This document shows positions 11,165-22,272 of a stretch of 64,000 nt of DNA, one piece after another. The notes under the pieces were generated by a model. It saw only the letters and a list, made by a program, of their open reading frames with translations, did no database searches and had not been told where the DNA came from. The position numbers and the translations under genes were made by a program. Origin of the DNA: Diplonema papillatum. Taxonomy: Eukaryota; Euglenozoa; Diplonemea; Diplonemida; Diplonemidae. Numbering within the stretch: position 1 is the first letter of the stretch; every line of letters begins with the position of its first letter. The stretch lies in NCBI GenBank assembly GCA_030068145.1, contig JAPJBO010000076.1, forward strand, positions 62,001-126,000, read 5' to 3'.

Positions 11165-11480
11165 GGGGCCCGGGCCCTGGAAAAAATTCCAGGGTTTTTG
11201 GCCCTGAACGATTACCAAAGGAAAAACTCTCTGGTACGAGATGCAATTCGTTTACAATTCCATTCCAGGGCCCCAGACTGTCCTTGAGCTCAACGGATTC
11301 AAAAGCGTTCAAAAACGTCCTCGGAATGTATTTTTCGACACAGCCACGAAACCTGAAGGAGGTTTTCAGGTTCTGGCAGGTCTAGCAGGCTGCCTAAAGG
11401 GTACCACGGCTCACCCAAGGTCCCAGGTGGCAAGGTGGGCATTGAAAAAAATTTTTTTTTTGGGCCGGAATCCCTAAAAC
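11165..11480 (+). repeat. Dispersed repeat R4, copy 1
   Basis: About 315 bp whose reverse complement recurs at 60905-61215. Shared blocks include GAGATGCAATTCGTTTACAA, GGATTCAAAAGCGTTCAAAA and CCTGAAGGAGGTTTTCAGGT. Both copies sit near GGGCCCGGGCCCTGG-type palindromes. No coding potential is seen. Confidence 0.8.
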
Positions 11481-12404
11481 TCCGCAATTCGGAAAGTTTT
11501 TGTCCCACATTTTTCCCAGGGCATCTTGACCATTTCATTTTAGAGCCTCCGCCCGCTCAGCCCATATGGTAAATGCACGACTGTGAGCTTTTTTTATCAA
11601 ATTTTATCAAGTTTGTTTCTTGATTTTTTCTCGTCTTGCTCTCCGCTTGTTGTGGAAGCTGCAATATCTAAGATTCCTTGGATGGCGTGATTACCGTGGG
11701 CCTGGACCCTATCTGGACCCTAGCGCTAACCCGGGGCCCGGGGCCCGGGCCCTGGAGACCCTGAATTTACAGGTACCCTTGCCCCCCTCCTTTCCACTTA
11801 TAAAATACTTTTCGACGTCACCCCTTACTGGCCCCGAACCCCCATCTGGGCCCACTTGTGGGCCTTCTGAGGCCCCTTTACCTCCACTTAACCCGCCAAA
11901 AACCGTTTAGGGCCCGTTTTCGGCCGCACAGACAGGGTTTCGGGGCCGGCGTACACGTCAAAAAATGTTTTATTAGTGCAAAGGGGAAGGGGGGGGGGTG
12001 TTGGCATCTTATCATATCTTCCCATATTGACGAAGGTCACCCGGAGACTTTTAAACCCCGGAGTTTCAAGCGAACTTTCACTCTAAAAATCCACGCTCTG
12101 GGGAGGGGTTTTGCCTGAAAAGGGGTTTTGCATCACTGCATAAAACTCAGCGCTACATACATGTGTATCGACCAGGCCTACCCCTTTGACTCAAGAGAGT
12201 GGGGCAGGGGGGCATTGGTACGGTACAGGGTGCACCCACAGGTAGTGTACGGGCACCCCCACCATCCAGGCACCCACACACACACACATACAGTGCTGCA
12301 CCACAGGGGACCCACCCAGGAAAGTATGTTTTCTTGTTCTTTTTTGCGTTTTTCAGTGACGCAACAGACCCCCTATATAAATCTATGCATGCAATGGTGT
12401 GAGG

Positions 12405-12540
12405 TAACTGAACCGCCCAAGTAGGACCACGATCATTCGCCAATTCGCCCCGGATATGGGCTCAGGGTGCGGTCAACGAAAACTCTAGTTTCCTGTACCT
12501 TCTCCTACTCTCGCGGTGTACGGTTTCCTCCTCTTTTCTT
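12405..12540 (-). repeat. Dispersed repeat R18, inverse copy
   Basis: Reverse complement reads ACACCGCGAGAGTAGGAGAA and ACTAGAGTTTTCGTTGACCG, as at 56860-56920, then a shortened form of the rest of R18. Confidence 0.65.
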
Positions 12541-12854
12541 CGACGTTTCGGGGGCAGGCAGTTCCGATAAACGACTCTGCGGAACAGCAGAGGATGCATC
12601 GGACACGGTATTTTCCTTTTAGAGTGTTTGCACGCGTGTGCGTGCGGAAGTGTGAGCGCAAAATGCTGAAGCCTGCGCTTCGTCGGTTATTGCTTCCACC
12701 GCTTCGGCGAGTAGGAAAGAGGAGTTCGCCCAGAAAGGCACGGATTCCAACACGGCTGGCTGCTTTTAAACCATCCGAACATACGGACACGGAATGGTTT
12801 GGAGGGGTACGAAGGCAGGTCTACTGAGGATAATTAACATTTAGGTGAATTTCC

Positions 12855-13045
12855 CTTATATCCCACCACTTCAAATTTTGTTCCCTTATATCCCAATGGG
12901 ACAATAAGTTTTGTTCCCTTATATCCCAATGGGATTACCTTGGGCAAGGCAATCCCATTGGGATACAAGGGAACAAAATTTGTTGGTTGGGATATAAGGG
13001 AACAAAATTTGTTGTCCCGTTGGGATACAAGGGAACAAGATTTGT
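12855..13045. repeat. Palindromic array of TTCCCTTATATCCCAATGGG units
   Basis: Three units on one strand face three on the other around a centre near 12935. The block is a large imperfect palindrome at the left end of the TIR element. One more unit lies at the right end (14528-14556). Confidence 0.8.
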
Positions 13046-13659
13046 GGTCATGACGATTTTTGGGGGACCCCTTTAAAAAAATTCCCGGAGGTCAAAGTGA
13101 CTATTCGGGGACGTCTGGTGCCGTTGGAACAAAAAAATTCCAAATCTGAGGCTGCGTTTACCCTCCAAAATGAGGTTTCAATTTCTCAAATTTCACTGCC
13201 ACTTCGGCCCTTGTGGTCATGCGGCCAGAGGAAGAGGAAGCAACCGTCGTAACAACATTGGCAGCAGGATCAGCACCAGCAATTTCAATGCTGGAAGCAG
13301 TCAGCACACGTTTAGCACTGCCCTACTTCGCATCCGGTTGCGCTGCAGCTTCTTGCATGTTTGCGTGTTTTACGTTACGGATAAATTGGCCTTTTTTCCA
13401 TCTGCATGAGCCCCGCGTGCTCGTGCACCCGTATCCTTTTTTTACACTCTGCTCAACGACGCCTTTTCTTTTCGGGAGGGCAAAGAGGGAAGGGAGGGGT
13501 AATATTGCATCGTCCTGCGTAAAGTCATCTGCACTATGATCGACGGAATTCGCTCTCTAAGTACGGAGTCAAGTCTCGTCTGTATACGCGATGCGGTTTA
13601 CCGAAGCCATCGAGCGCCACGGCCAGGGATGGATACGTTTACTCGCTGATCGATGCTAC

Positions 13660-14070
13660 GGCAGTTCCGCAAACCCACTATGCAGCCTGAGTTCAGCCCC
13701 GCGCATCTACGCTCACAAGGCAACCCATGATCACTTCGGTGTGAGGGATCAGTCCTGACCGAGCCTAATGCCTGCCGGGCGCCTGCTCCGTTGCGGTGTT
13801 TGCTTTTCTGACCAATGCGTTCCACGTCTGAAGGGTCCTTGCGTTAAGTTCGCGCCTTCTGTGGGTATACAGACTTGATCACGACTTTTGGAAACGAAGC
13901 TTACTCTTGAGATCCGGCGTGGTGTTACCTGACAAAACCCACTCATGCAGCCTGAGTTCAGCCCCGCACATCTACGCTCACAAGCAACCCGTGATCACTT
14001 CGGTGTGAGGGATCAGTCCTGACCGAGCCTATTGCCTGCCGGGCGCCTGCTCCGTTGCGGTGTTTTGAAA
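13660..14070. repeat. Direct duplication of about 135 bp
   Basis: ATGCAGCCTGAGTTCAGCCC through GCGCCTGCTCCGTTGCGGTG occurs at about 13660-13798 and again at about 13935-14070, nearly identical. Not recognisable as 5S or another structural RNA. Confidence 0.75.
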
Positions 14071-14324
14071 ACTTGGTAACTTTGTGCTCAGCGGTCCTAC
14101 GAATCATGTTCCACGTCCTGTGATTCGTACTTTCAAACTTAATCCATGAATCATGTTCTACCTCCTGTGATTCGTGTGGACTTTTAACAACCTTGTACCT
14201 TCCTACAGCAGGACAGGTTCTGCATTTGTTCATTGGGTAACTAATTTTGTCCCGTTCCCCCCATTGAAAGAAACCAAGGACCTAGAAGACCCACCCTTCC
14301 TGTTGATCTTGCAGCACCAACCGC

Positions 14325-14530
14325 CAGGGCTTGGTCTGGTCAGGCAGTCCAGGCTGGTCGGACTCTGGGTCAGCCGGACTAGACTGGTCAGGCTCCAGCT
14401 TCCAGCCTGCCAGGCTCGTCGGACTGTCTGTCCAGGCTGTCCAGGCTGTCTGGTCAGTCCGGGCTGGTCGGACTGACTGGTCTGGTCAGGCTGTCCAGGC
14501 TGTCTGGTTTGTCCAGGCTGTCCAGGAAGG
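14325..14530. repeat. Degenerate tandem array of CCAGGCTG(G/T)TC
   Basis: Short units of 10-20 bp such as GTCCAGGCTGTCCAGGCTG and CTGGTCGGACT fill about 200 bp. Simple-sequence expansion inside the TIR element. Confidence 0.75.
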
Positions 14531-14571
14531 CAATCCCATTGGGATATAAGGGAATTACACCTAACATTTAC

Positions 14572-15380
14572 CATACTCCCTAATTCAGTTTACTGTCACT
14601 GGCCACGGCCCTGCTCTGGCGGAGGCTAAATTAAAATGCCGGGGAGCTGAACCGAGCGAGTTGGTTGGCTAGAGACCTAGGTGGAACCGCTTCAAAAATG
14701 ATGAAAAGGGTCGCTGGTCATCTCGCCGTTCATTACTTCGGACTAGGTCCCGGGCACGTTGTGCGATTTAACCTACATGTGTTCTGGTTAAATCGCTGCC
14801 ACAACGTTCTTTTTAGCTGTAGCAAATACTGTCTCCAGGGAAGCAGAAATTGGTTGTTGCAAAAAAAAACTTCGATGAGCACGAAAACATACCACGAACT
14901 CCTACCTAGGAAAGAAAACTATAGAAAAAGAAGGCGCCTTGTTTTGTTTGTGCGTGCCGGTGGATCGACTTCCTCTTGAACGTATACCCTGTATCGTATT
15001 GTAGCAAGAAACTCTGGACCCCCGTGCACGCAGCTTGATTGTAGGGACTGCAAGAATATACCGCAGAGAATAAGAATCTTGAGGTTGTGCTGCGAAAAAC
15101 GGGCTTTCTGAAGGCGAACAAAATCGCGCGGCAGGATCTTCCGAAGGGATGGTGGAAATCAACGTCCGGAGCTGGAGCTGAAAAGTGGACGTACGTCGCA
15201 CTGTTCGTGTGACACCCGCTTTTCCGTCACGTTATAATATAAATCCAAGAATCTGCGCCCTGGATTGCTTCTTCTCAATTAGAGGCTCGGTATCTGCATC
15301 GTGTGTCTATCCTTCGCGAGCTGTCATCAGCTCGGAGCCTAAGTCTGCAGACGGTGAACAGCGGTGCGAGTCTGGTTTTA
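14572..15380. other. No gene seen
   Basis: AT- and GC-mixed sequence with no long frame of convincing composition. A weak match between 14935-15000 and 10255-10310 (GTTTTGTTTG...GATCGA) suggests another old repeat. Confidence 0.4.
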
Positions 15381-15670
15381 TGGACCTGATAGACCGTGGT
15401 GGACCGTGATCCACTGTGATAAACAGCGGCAGGCACTTCGATGCAGTTTCAAGAGATAGGGACGGACCGGCTCGTTTCGCGTGCTTGAGTCACATCCGAA
15501 AAGCGGATGTGCTAACCAAAACGCGTGTAAATCCACACCCCGCTTTTTGAACTCCAGCGTTTACTCCAGCTTCTGAGGTTCTAGAGCTGCATCGAATTGC
15601 CCGGTGCTGTTTTCTTCGGTCTATCACGGTCTATCAAGAGGGGATGGACCGGCTCAGTTTCAGGGCCATA
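15380..15670. repeat. Dispersed repeat R14, inverted-arm copy
   Basis: Left arm (GATAGACCGTGGTGGACCGT...) and right arm (CGGTCTATCACGGTCTATCA) are inverted relatives of each other. The element recurs at 42440-42640 with arms in the other order, sharing GAGCTGCATCGAATTGCCCG and GAGGGGATGGACCGGCTCA. Confidence 0.65.
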
Positions 15671-16689
15671 CTCTAGTGGAAAAGGGAGGGAGGAGGGCAC
15701 ACGGACGAGGTTTTGCCAAAGCTTCGAACGCAGGCTTACTCATTGTCGTGCTCTTGTGAGGGATACATGCATTCGCCTCCGGCAGAAAATGAGTGCGGGC
15801 GGCACCAAAAAGACGTTGCCTGCTCCGGCTAGTGCGGTCTACTGGAATACTGCGTTAGCCTTAGCATGAGCCTGCATTAGACATTGTACGCCTAATTTTG
15901 AGTGCGTGCGCGCCCCCCCCGAAGAAAGGCCCATCACACTGTACGTGATACTGCAGCGCAGTCGCCAGCCACCTTAACGAGGTGGTTTGCGGGGCCCTTG
16001 CTAGAAGAGCAGTACACAGCGTCAGCTACAAAGGCGCTGGGAGGCCAGCAAACACGAACCCCTCGTATACACAGAAGGCGAGAGGAACTCGTGGTTCAGA
16101 AGGGCGGCTCCGGCTCGGCTGACCGTGGAGGCTTGGTTTATTTTGTTTCCTAGGTAGGGGTCCAGGTACGAGTAGTAGTTGTTGCTTGCGGGATGTAGGT
16201 TAATCACTTACGGACGAGCGCGTGGTGCTTACAGCACTACTGAGAGGGAGGAAAACTGAGTTTAATGACAGAACACTGCATCTCATGTTTGTTTGATGCT
16301 GCCCAAGTCTTATTCGAAGAACTGCTGAGTTTTTGTGCTGTCGTTTCTTTTCTTTTGCACTTTTTCCTTTTCGTTGTCGACAACTTCTTTCTTCACCGTG
16401 GAAATTTTGGGCTTTGGTGCCAAAGAGTTGCCGTTTCTCGTAGAGCAGGTCCATCCTGCTAACCTTCCTTCGACGCATCCCAGTTTCAGGTGTGGCCGTC
16501 TTCGACTTTTTCCGCTTGCGGCCGACCGGGCTTTATCTCGGGGCTCCGAGTTACCATTGGAGCTGTCAGTGCAGGCCCCATGAGGGCAGAAGCAGTGTGC
16601 ACGGTTGGTGCTACAGTACGACGAGGATGGGTTCAGCTGTCTCGTGTAGCCTAGGTTCGGCCCTGCCGTGCTCCGGTAAGCATTGTGTT

Positions 16690-16800
16690 CTTGACCCAAC
16701 CCCGCAAGGGACCCAGAAACATTCGGAAACTCCCGAAAGACTTGTTCCACATCGGTGTAGGTTGAAAACGCCCGCGAAACGTGTCGCCCAACCGGCTGAA
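16690..16800 (+). repeat. Dispersed repeat R8, copy 1
   Basis: GGGACCCAGAAACATTCGGA and GTCGCCCAACC recur in the same order at 40880-40990. The rest of 15670-17383, which includes the M2 3' flank, shows no gene. Confidence 0.55.
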
Positions 16801-17383
16801 ATATCTAACGTTGTCGGATGCGAGAGTACGCATAGCAGTTCCGTAAGCGTCATGTTCGTCTTCGGTTACGTCAAGTTCACAATGCTTGCAGCTCGACGTC
16901 GGCGGCTCAGACCCGATTTGCGCCAACAAACAGAAGGATTTGAGCCACATCTTTCCGATACAGGCACACTTTTTATTGGATTCAATTGGATTCAACTTCG
17001 TTCACAAGACCATCGCTATTCATTAAACTATGTCGTCTGTCCGTAAGTAGATAAAAGAAATAGTAGGCTTGATCGCTGGGACTCTTTGTTTTGGGTGGCG
17101 TGTTACCGTCAATCCCGGGAGACAATCAGCTTGGTTCTTGCAACTTTTATTTGCGCGCACACGGAACCCACCTGCTTTGGTGAGTTTCATGTAGTACGCT
17201 GCTACAACTACTACTACTAGCTTTTAATGCATTGTTAACACAAAAAAGGCTTCATGACGCACATCGAATCAAGTAATATATCGCCAACGGCTAGCTCGCT
17301 CTCTCTTACAGGGTGCGCATCTCACTTCTCAGCATTTTGCCCATCCTTCGTTTTCCGTCTCTTGTCAAACCGCAGCAGACGTA

Positions 17384-18928
17384 TCACAGCTTCAAAGATT
17401 GGCCGCGCAGGCTCCTCGATGACAACAAGTCAGACTGATCTGCGAACGAACGGTACGACCGGGTTCCAGACAAGTCGATGTCGAAGAATTCCAAGTGGTC
17501 CGCGTAGCCAGGCGAGATGTACGCCGGCGGCGGCTTCGGCGCGCCCGGCGTTCGGCTCAGCCAGCGGCGACCGGCTGGTGGAGACGGCTTGTCCGCATCG
17601 CTGTCGGGGTCACTCATTACACTGTACCGGGAGTCCCTCGCAAAAAGCGTCGAAGGTGACAGCGGTGTGCCCGCTGGAGAATAAGACGCCATCGGGTGAA
17701 GATGGCTAGCCGAGCGTGCGACGTTCGGTGCCGGTTCGATGAACGAAGCCGATCTCCACCAACTGGACAAAGGATTGAGATCCGGTGGTCCCTCGAAGAA
17801 CAGGTCTCTCGATACGTTTCGAGGTAGGCAATGCTCGGGCTTCAACGAATCAAAATCGTCGCCAGACTTCGTGACACTTATGTTGTCGCCCTCGGGTTTA
17901 CCAATGTCCAGCCTGTCTAAACTTCTCACCAGAGACCGCCTCTCGATGTATAAGTCGAAGACGTACAGGCCCACGTCCCAAACCCCCTTCGCGAATGCGA
18001 TAGCGGCGGTAGCCAGCAACAAGTATCCTGCAGAGGAGAAGAAGCCGCTGTCCGATTCTGCATCGGCAGCGGTCCCGATCGCCATGATTGTCATCGATGC
18101 AGACATCATCACAGCGACCAAGCAGCTGAGCACGTTGTCCATCGTCGCCTTGAAGGGCCGGACGTACAGCAGGATGGCTGCGAAAGCCAGCAGCATCAGA
18201 CACAGGCTGAAGTTGCGGACACAGCATTCCCCGTGGCTCGAAGGTTGCCAGACCGACAGCAACGAGATCGCGATCATCTGCCCGCCTTCCAAGCACACGA
18301 ACACTGCGCACTTCGGCCGGTACGGGTCGCACACGTGGGACCACCTCTCCGCAAAAAACGAGCTCTCGTCGATGCTCACCGCGACGGAATCTCCGAAGAC
18401 AAAGACGTAGACGCGCTTCCTCCACCCACTCAGCTGCTTGACGCCGTCAGGCTGTTGACCTGTCATAATCCAATCTGCGCTTTCGCAGCAGTCGGTGCCA
18501 ACGCGAGGGTCCGGCACGTACTTCACCGCGAACGGGACCTGGCGGACTATGTAGTAGTATATCAGTACCTGTGAAGCAACGCAGGCGGCCAACACGACGG
18601 CCCCCAACACTGTGGCGAGGCTGCTGGTGTTCGGGAGGAAAAACAGCCGGGCTGCAACGAGGGATGTGCCCTGAAGGAGGAACAAGTACGGGATGAACAG
18701 CACCCCGGGGCTCTGCACGCTGCCCAGCGCTTCGAGCCACGGAACCTCGTGCACCACACGCCAAGCCAACGCGAGCCCGTTGATGATGAGCACCAGCACG
18801 CCGAAGATCAGGGGGTTCATGATAGCGGCACCCATCAGAAACTTCCTCGAGTCGTCACCAAACGGTACACGTGAAGGGTGGAACTCCCATTCCAGAGGTT
18901 CGGCTTCATCTATATCAACTTCGTCGAG
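17384..18928 (-). CDS. M2 exon 2: polytopic membrane domain and tail
   Basis: Encodes 514 residues plus stop, continuing exon 1 in phase 0 after the acceptor CTCTACAG. It opens LDEVDIDEAEPLEWEFHPSR. The same seven hydrophobic segments as M1 follow (for example LGAVVLAACVASQVLIYYYI, and LATAAIAFAKGVWDVGLYVF), as does the conserved FFAERWSHVCDPYRPKC loop. The tail is hydrophilic and Ser/Pro/Asp-rich, diverged from M1 and M3, but ends in the family box (SYRSFADQSDLLSSRSLRG). The preceding open codons up to 18991 (MIVMIDFK...) come from the intron and are not needed. M2 is the best copy for checking the splice model because its intron is short. Confidence 0.75.
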   Translation of the reverse strand, partial: LDEVDIDEAEPLEWEFHPSRVPFGDDSRKFLMGAAIMNPLIFGVLVLIINGLALAWRVVHEVPWLEALGSVQSPGVLFIPYLFLLQGTSLVAARLFFLPNTSSLATVLGAVVLAACVASQVLIYYYIVRQVPFAVKYVPDPRVGTDCCESADWIMTGQQPDGVKQLSGWRKRVYVFVFGDSVAVSIDESSFFAERWSHVCDPYRPKCAVFVCLEGGQMIAISLLSVWQPSSHGECCVRNFSLCLMLLAFAAILLYVRPFKATMDNVLSCLVAVMMSASMTIMAIGTAADAESDSGFFSSAGYLLLATAAIAFAKGVWDVGLYVFDLYIERRSLVRSLDRLDIGKPEGDNISVTKSGDDFDSLKPEHCLPRNVSRDLFFEGPPDLNPLSSWWRSASFIEPAPNVARSASHLHPMASYSPAGTPLSPSTLFARDSRYSVMSDPDSDADKPSPPAGRRWLSRTPGAPKPPPAYISPGYADHLEFFDIDLSGTRSYRSFADQSDLLSSRSLRGQSLKL

Positions 18929-19120
18929 CTGTAGAGTGTCGATGTGGCATCTTGGGTGGAATCGTGGCTTGAAGTCAATCATAACAATCAATTTCTGCGC
19001 GTTTTAGCAAGTCATTCTGATACCATAAGGCGTAGACAATTCAACTCCGGTCTGAAATGCCAAACTTGTGCATCCATGAGTGAGATGCAAGCGCAAAGGC
19101 AGCAAGTAACTTGTACACAC
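18929..19120 (-). other. M2 intron (phase 0, 192 bp)
   Basis: Donor GTGTGT at 19120, acceptor CTACAG ending at 18929. No repeat family of this window was recognised inside it, so it may represent the ancestral intron length. Confidence 0.7.
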
Positions 19121-21940
19121 CTCGCACTGGAACCCACTGAGGACAGCAAGAGTGCTACCAGCTCCTCCAGCAGCTGCTGAAGAAGCAGCGGCTACAGTAA
19201 TAGCAGACGACACTGCTTGTCTCAAATTTTCAGGTATGAATGTCTTTTCCAAGGGCGGTACCACGGTTGGCGCGATGCTGATAGACGGCGCGATAGTCGG
19301 CGCTACACGAGTTGTCGGTGAAATGGTTGGTGGTGCATTCGTAGGCGGTGGTTTCGCAGGTGCCGATACTGGCGGCGCATTAGTAGGCGGTGTATCAGTC
19401 AGGGGTATATCAGTAGGCGGTGCCTCAGTCGGAGGTACAAGAGTAGGGGGGGCATCAGTCAGTGGTGCATCGGTAGGGGGTGCAGCAGTCGGTGGCGCAC
19501 GGGTGGAGGGCGCATCAGTAGGTGGTGCACCAGTCAAAGGCGCAAGAGTAGGTGGGGCACCCGTAACGGGTGCAGCAGTTGTGGGTGCAGTGGTAAGGGG
19601 TGCATGGGTAGGCGGTGCACCAGTCGGGGGTGCAGCGGTGGGAGGTGCATCAGTCAGAGGTGCAAGAGTAGGTGGTGCATCAGTAACGGGCGCATCAGTC
19701 GGGGGCGCAGTGGTAAGGGGTGCATCGGTAGGGGGTGCATCCGTCGGGGGTGCAGCGGTAGGGGGTGCATCAGTCAAAGGTGCAAGAGTAGGTGGTGCAT
19801 CAGTAACGGGCGCATCGGTCGGGGGCGCAGTGGTCAGGGGTGCATCGGTAGGGGGTGCATCAGTCAAAGGTACAAGAGAAGGTGGTGCATCAGTAACGGG
19901 CGCATCGGTCGGGGGCGCAGTGGTCAGGGGTGCATCGGTAGGGGGTGCATCAGTCAAAGGTACAAGAGAAGGTGGTGCATCAGTAACGGGCGCATCGGTC
20001 GGGGGCGCAGTGGTCAGGGGTGCATCGGTAGGGGGTGCTTCTGTCGGGGGTGCAGCGGTAGGGGGTGCATCAGTCAAAGGTGCAAGAGTAGGTGGGGCAT
20101 CAGTAACGGGTGCATCCGTCGGGGGTGCAGCGGTAGGGGGTGCATCAGTCAAAGGTGCAAGAGTAGGTGGTGCATCAGTAACGGGCGCATCAGTCGGGGG
20201 CGCAGTGGTCAGGGGTGCATCGGTAGGGGGTGCTTCTGTCGGGGGTGCAGCGGTAGGGGGTGCATCAGTCAAAGGTGCAAGAGTAGGTGGGGCATCAGTA
20301 ACGGGTGCATCCGTCGAGGGTGCAGCGGTAGGGGGTGCATCAGTCAAAGGTGCAAGAGTAGGTGGTGCATCAGTAACGGGCGCATCAGTCGGGGGCGCAG
20401 TGGTCAGGGGTGCATCGGTAGGGGGTGCTTCTGTCGGGGGTGCAGCGGTAGGGGGTGCATCAGTCAAAGGTGCAAGAGTAGGTGGGGCATCAGTAACGGG
20501 TGCATCCGTCGGGGGTGCAGCGGTAGGGGGTGCATCAGTCAAAGGTGCAAGAGTAGGTGGTGCATCAGTAACGGGCGCATCGGTCGGGGGCGCAGTGGTC
20601 AGGGGTGCATCGGTAGGGGGTGCATCAGTCAAAGGTACAAGAGAAGGTGGTGCATCAGTAACGGGCGCATCGGTCGGGGGCGCAGTGGTCAGGGGTGCAT
20701 CGGTAGGGGGTGCATCAGTCAAAGGTACAAGAGAAGGTGGTGCATCAGTAACGGGCGCATCGGTCGGGGGCGCAGTGGTCAGGGGTGCATCGGTAGGGGG
20801 TGCATCAGTCAAAGGTACAAGAGAAGGTGGTGCATCAGTAACGGGCGCATCGGTCGGGGGCGCAGTGGTCAGGGGTGCATCGGTAGGGGGTGCATCCGTC
20901 GGGGATGCAGCGGTGGGGGGTGCCTCTGTATTAGGTGCATGAGTAGGTGGTGCATCAGTAACGGGTGCAGCAGTTGTGGGTGCAGTGGTAAGGGGTGCAT
21001 GGGTAGGAGGTGCACCCGTCGGGGGTGCAGCGGTGGGGGGTGCATCAGTAAGGGGTGCCTCGGTCAGAGGTGCAAGAGTAGGCGGGGCGTTTGTAAAGGG
21101 TGCATCAGTCAGGGGTGCAGTGGTAAGGGGTGCACGGGTAGGGGGTGCCTCAGTACTAGGTGCGTCAGTAGGTGGTGCAGCAGTTGTGGGTGCAGTGGTA
21201 AGGGGTGCATCCGTCGGGGGTGCAGCGGTGGAGGGTGAATCAGTAAGGGGTGCCTCGGTCAGAGGTGCGAAAGTATGTGGAGCATCAGTAGGGGCGTTAG
21301 TAAAGGGTGCATCAGACGGGGGTGCAACGGTAAGGTTTGTACCCCCCCATGGGGCACCCGTGCGTGTGTCTTTAGCGCACGCATACTCAAACGCGACATA
21401 TTCACGTGATTGGCACACAGTGTCGGTCCACTTGAAGCTTTGCAGGAAGGAACCGAGTTCGCATGAGGGCCCGTCGCCAACCCAGCTATTACTGGCCCCT
21501 GTGTCCTTCTTCCTGCATGATGACGTCTTCCCCTGCACAACGGTGTCGAATCCAGCGCAACACGAAAACTCAAGAAAGACGAATCCGTCCAAACAAGACT
21601 GCTTATGATACAGTTTCCACGAAGCCAGTACTTTGGTGTCCTGGCATGCGACGTCCAAGTCGAAATCTCCGACGGCGACATCAGCTTGCACACACTTTCC
21701 TTTTTGTTCGCAAACACGTTGCGGCCCGCTACTGCCGCAATCCACGGAAAGCGTGATGTTGTTGGAAGAACCATTGCCGCAGTACTCGATATCAAACCCA
21801 CGCAGTGCATTCTGGCCGCCGGCGACTTTGCAATCGACGGGATGATTCACCAAACTATCAGGCGCATCGGAGTTGCTGAAGTGGCAACCTGTGTCTTGGA
21901 CGAAGCTGAGGAGGCTCGATGCCACTGCCAGCAGAAGCAT
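19121..21940 (-). CDS. M2 exon 1: signal peptide, Cys-rich ectodomain and APPT stalk
   Basis: Encodes 940 residues. The frame is open further upstream to 22027, but I choose ATG at 21940 because MLLLAVASSLLSF is a clean signal peptide aligned with those of M1 and M3. The ectodomain (about residues 15-190) keeps the same Cys pattern, with motifs such as LRGFDIEYC, FDLDVACQ...ASWKLY and LQSFKWTDTVC...FEYAC. The stalk (about 200-885) is the longest of the three, with APPTDAPLTTAPPTDAPVTD-type higher-order units. The end is PENLRQAVSSAITVAAASS, then GGAGSTLAVLSGFQCE. GTGTGT follows as splice donor at 19120. Joined to 18928-17384 the protein is about 1454 residues. Function unknown; a surface-exposed, heavily O-glycosylated protein is inferred. 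Confidence 0.75.
19260..21340 (-). repeat. Coding minisatellite with 90-bp higher-order units (M2 stalk)
   Basis: Basic 15-bp units are organised into 90-bp blocks (for example CAGTAACGGG recurs at 19801, 19891 and 19981) and longer compound blocks. Near-identical blocks imply recent unequal exchange or slippage. Confidence 0.85.
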
Positions 21941-22044
21941 GTGCCGCCCGGGTTGGAAACCAGACAACCCTCCCTCCCCTCCTGTGTTGTAGCACACGTC
22001 ACTTCTGCCGCCAAGTCTTCGCCACAATTCTGAAAGAGTACGAT

Positions 22045-22272
22045 GAGAATGCGGCCATCATGCACCGTGACAAACGGCGGTACAACAAAGACCGTTTGTA
22101 GAAAAGTATGAGCTCTTTTCGCAGAACTAATAAACTGTTGGTGTTCGTGCTGGTGTGTGAGGAGAATGCAGCCATCATGCACCGCGGTACCATTCTAAAG
22201 ACCGTTTGTAGATAACTATGAGCTCTTTTCGCAGAACTAACAATAAGCTGTTGGTGTTGTGCTGGTGCTGGT
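22045..22272. repeat. Tandem duplication of about 117 bp just upstream of M2
   Basis: GCCATCATGCACCG...AAAGACCGTTTGTAGA...ATGAGCTCTTTTCGCAGAAC occurs twice, starting at 22045 and 22162. It lies about 100 bp 5' of the M2 start, so it could duplicate promoter or leader sequence; no defined motif was recognised. Confidence 0.8.

Larger units (their letters stand above)
12836..14571. mobile_element. TIR element of about 1.74 kb, non-autonomous
   Basis: Left end TAACATTTAGGTG followed by AATTTCCCTTATATCCCA is mirrored at the right end as TGGGATATAAGGGAATTACACC then TAACATTTA. These are about 30-bp imperfect terminal inverted repeats. The interior holds a palindromic cluster, a direct duplication and a GTCCAGGCTG tandem array, and encodes no transposase. 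A clean target duplication was not found. Confidence 0.55.

Noticed and set aside
13660-14070. Tandem 5S rRNA genes
   Set aside because: The duplicated 135-bp unit lacks the 5S internal control region and expected pairing.
18929-18991. M2 exon 2 starting at its own ATG (18991)
   Set aside because: The extra residues are intron sequence; the acceptor at 18929 gives the junction shared with M1 and M3.
19152-20942. Plus-strand frame of about 600 residues (GGASVGGA repeats), and similar ones at 3620-4117, 4133-4837 and 37236-39140
   Set aside because: Antisense shadows of the 15-bp stalk repeats. The minus-strand readings have a signal peptide, Cys-rich domain and conserved ends; these do not.
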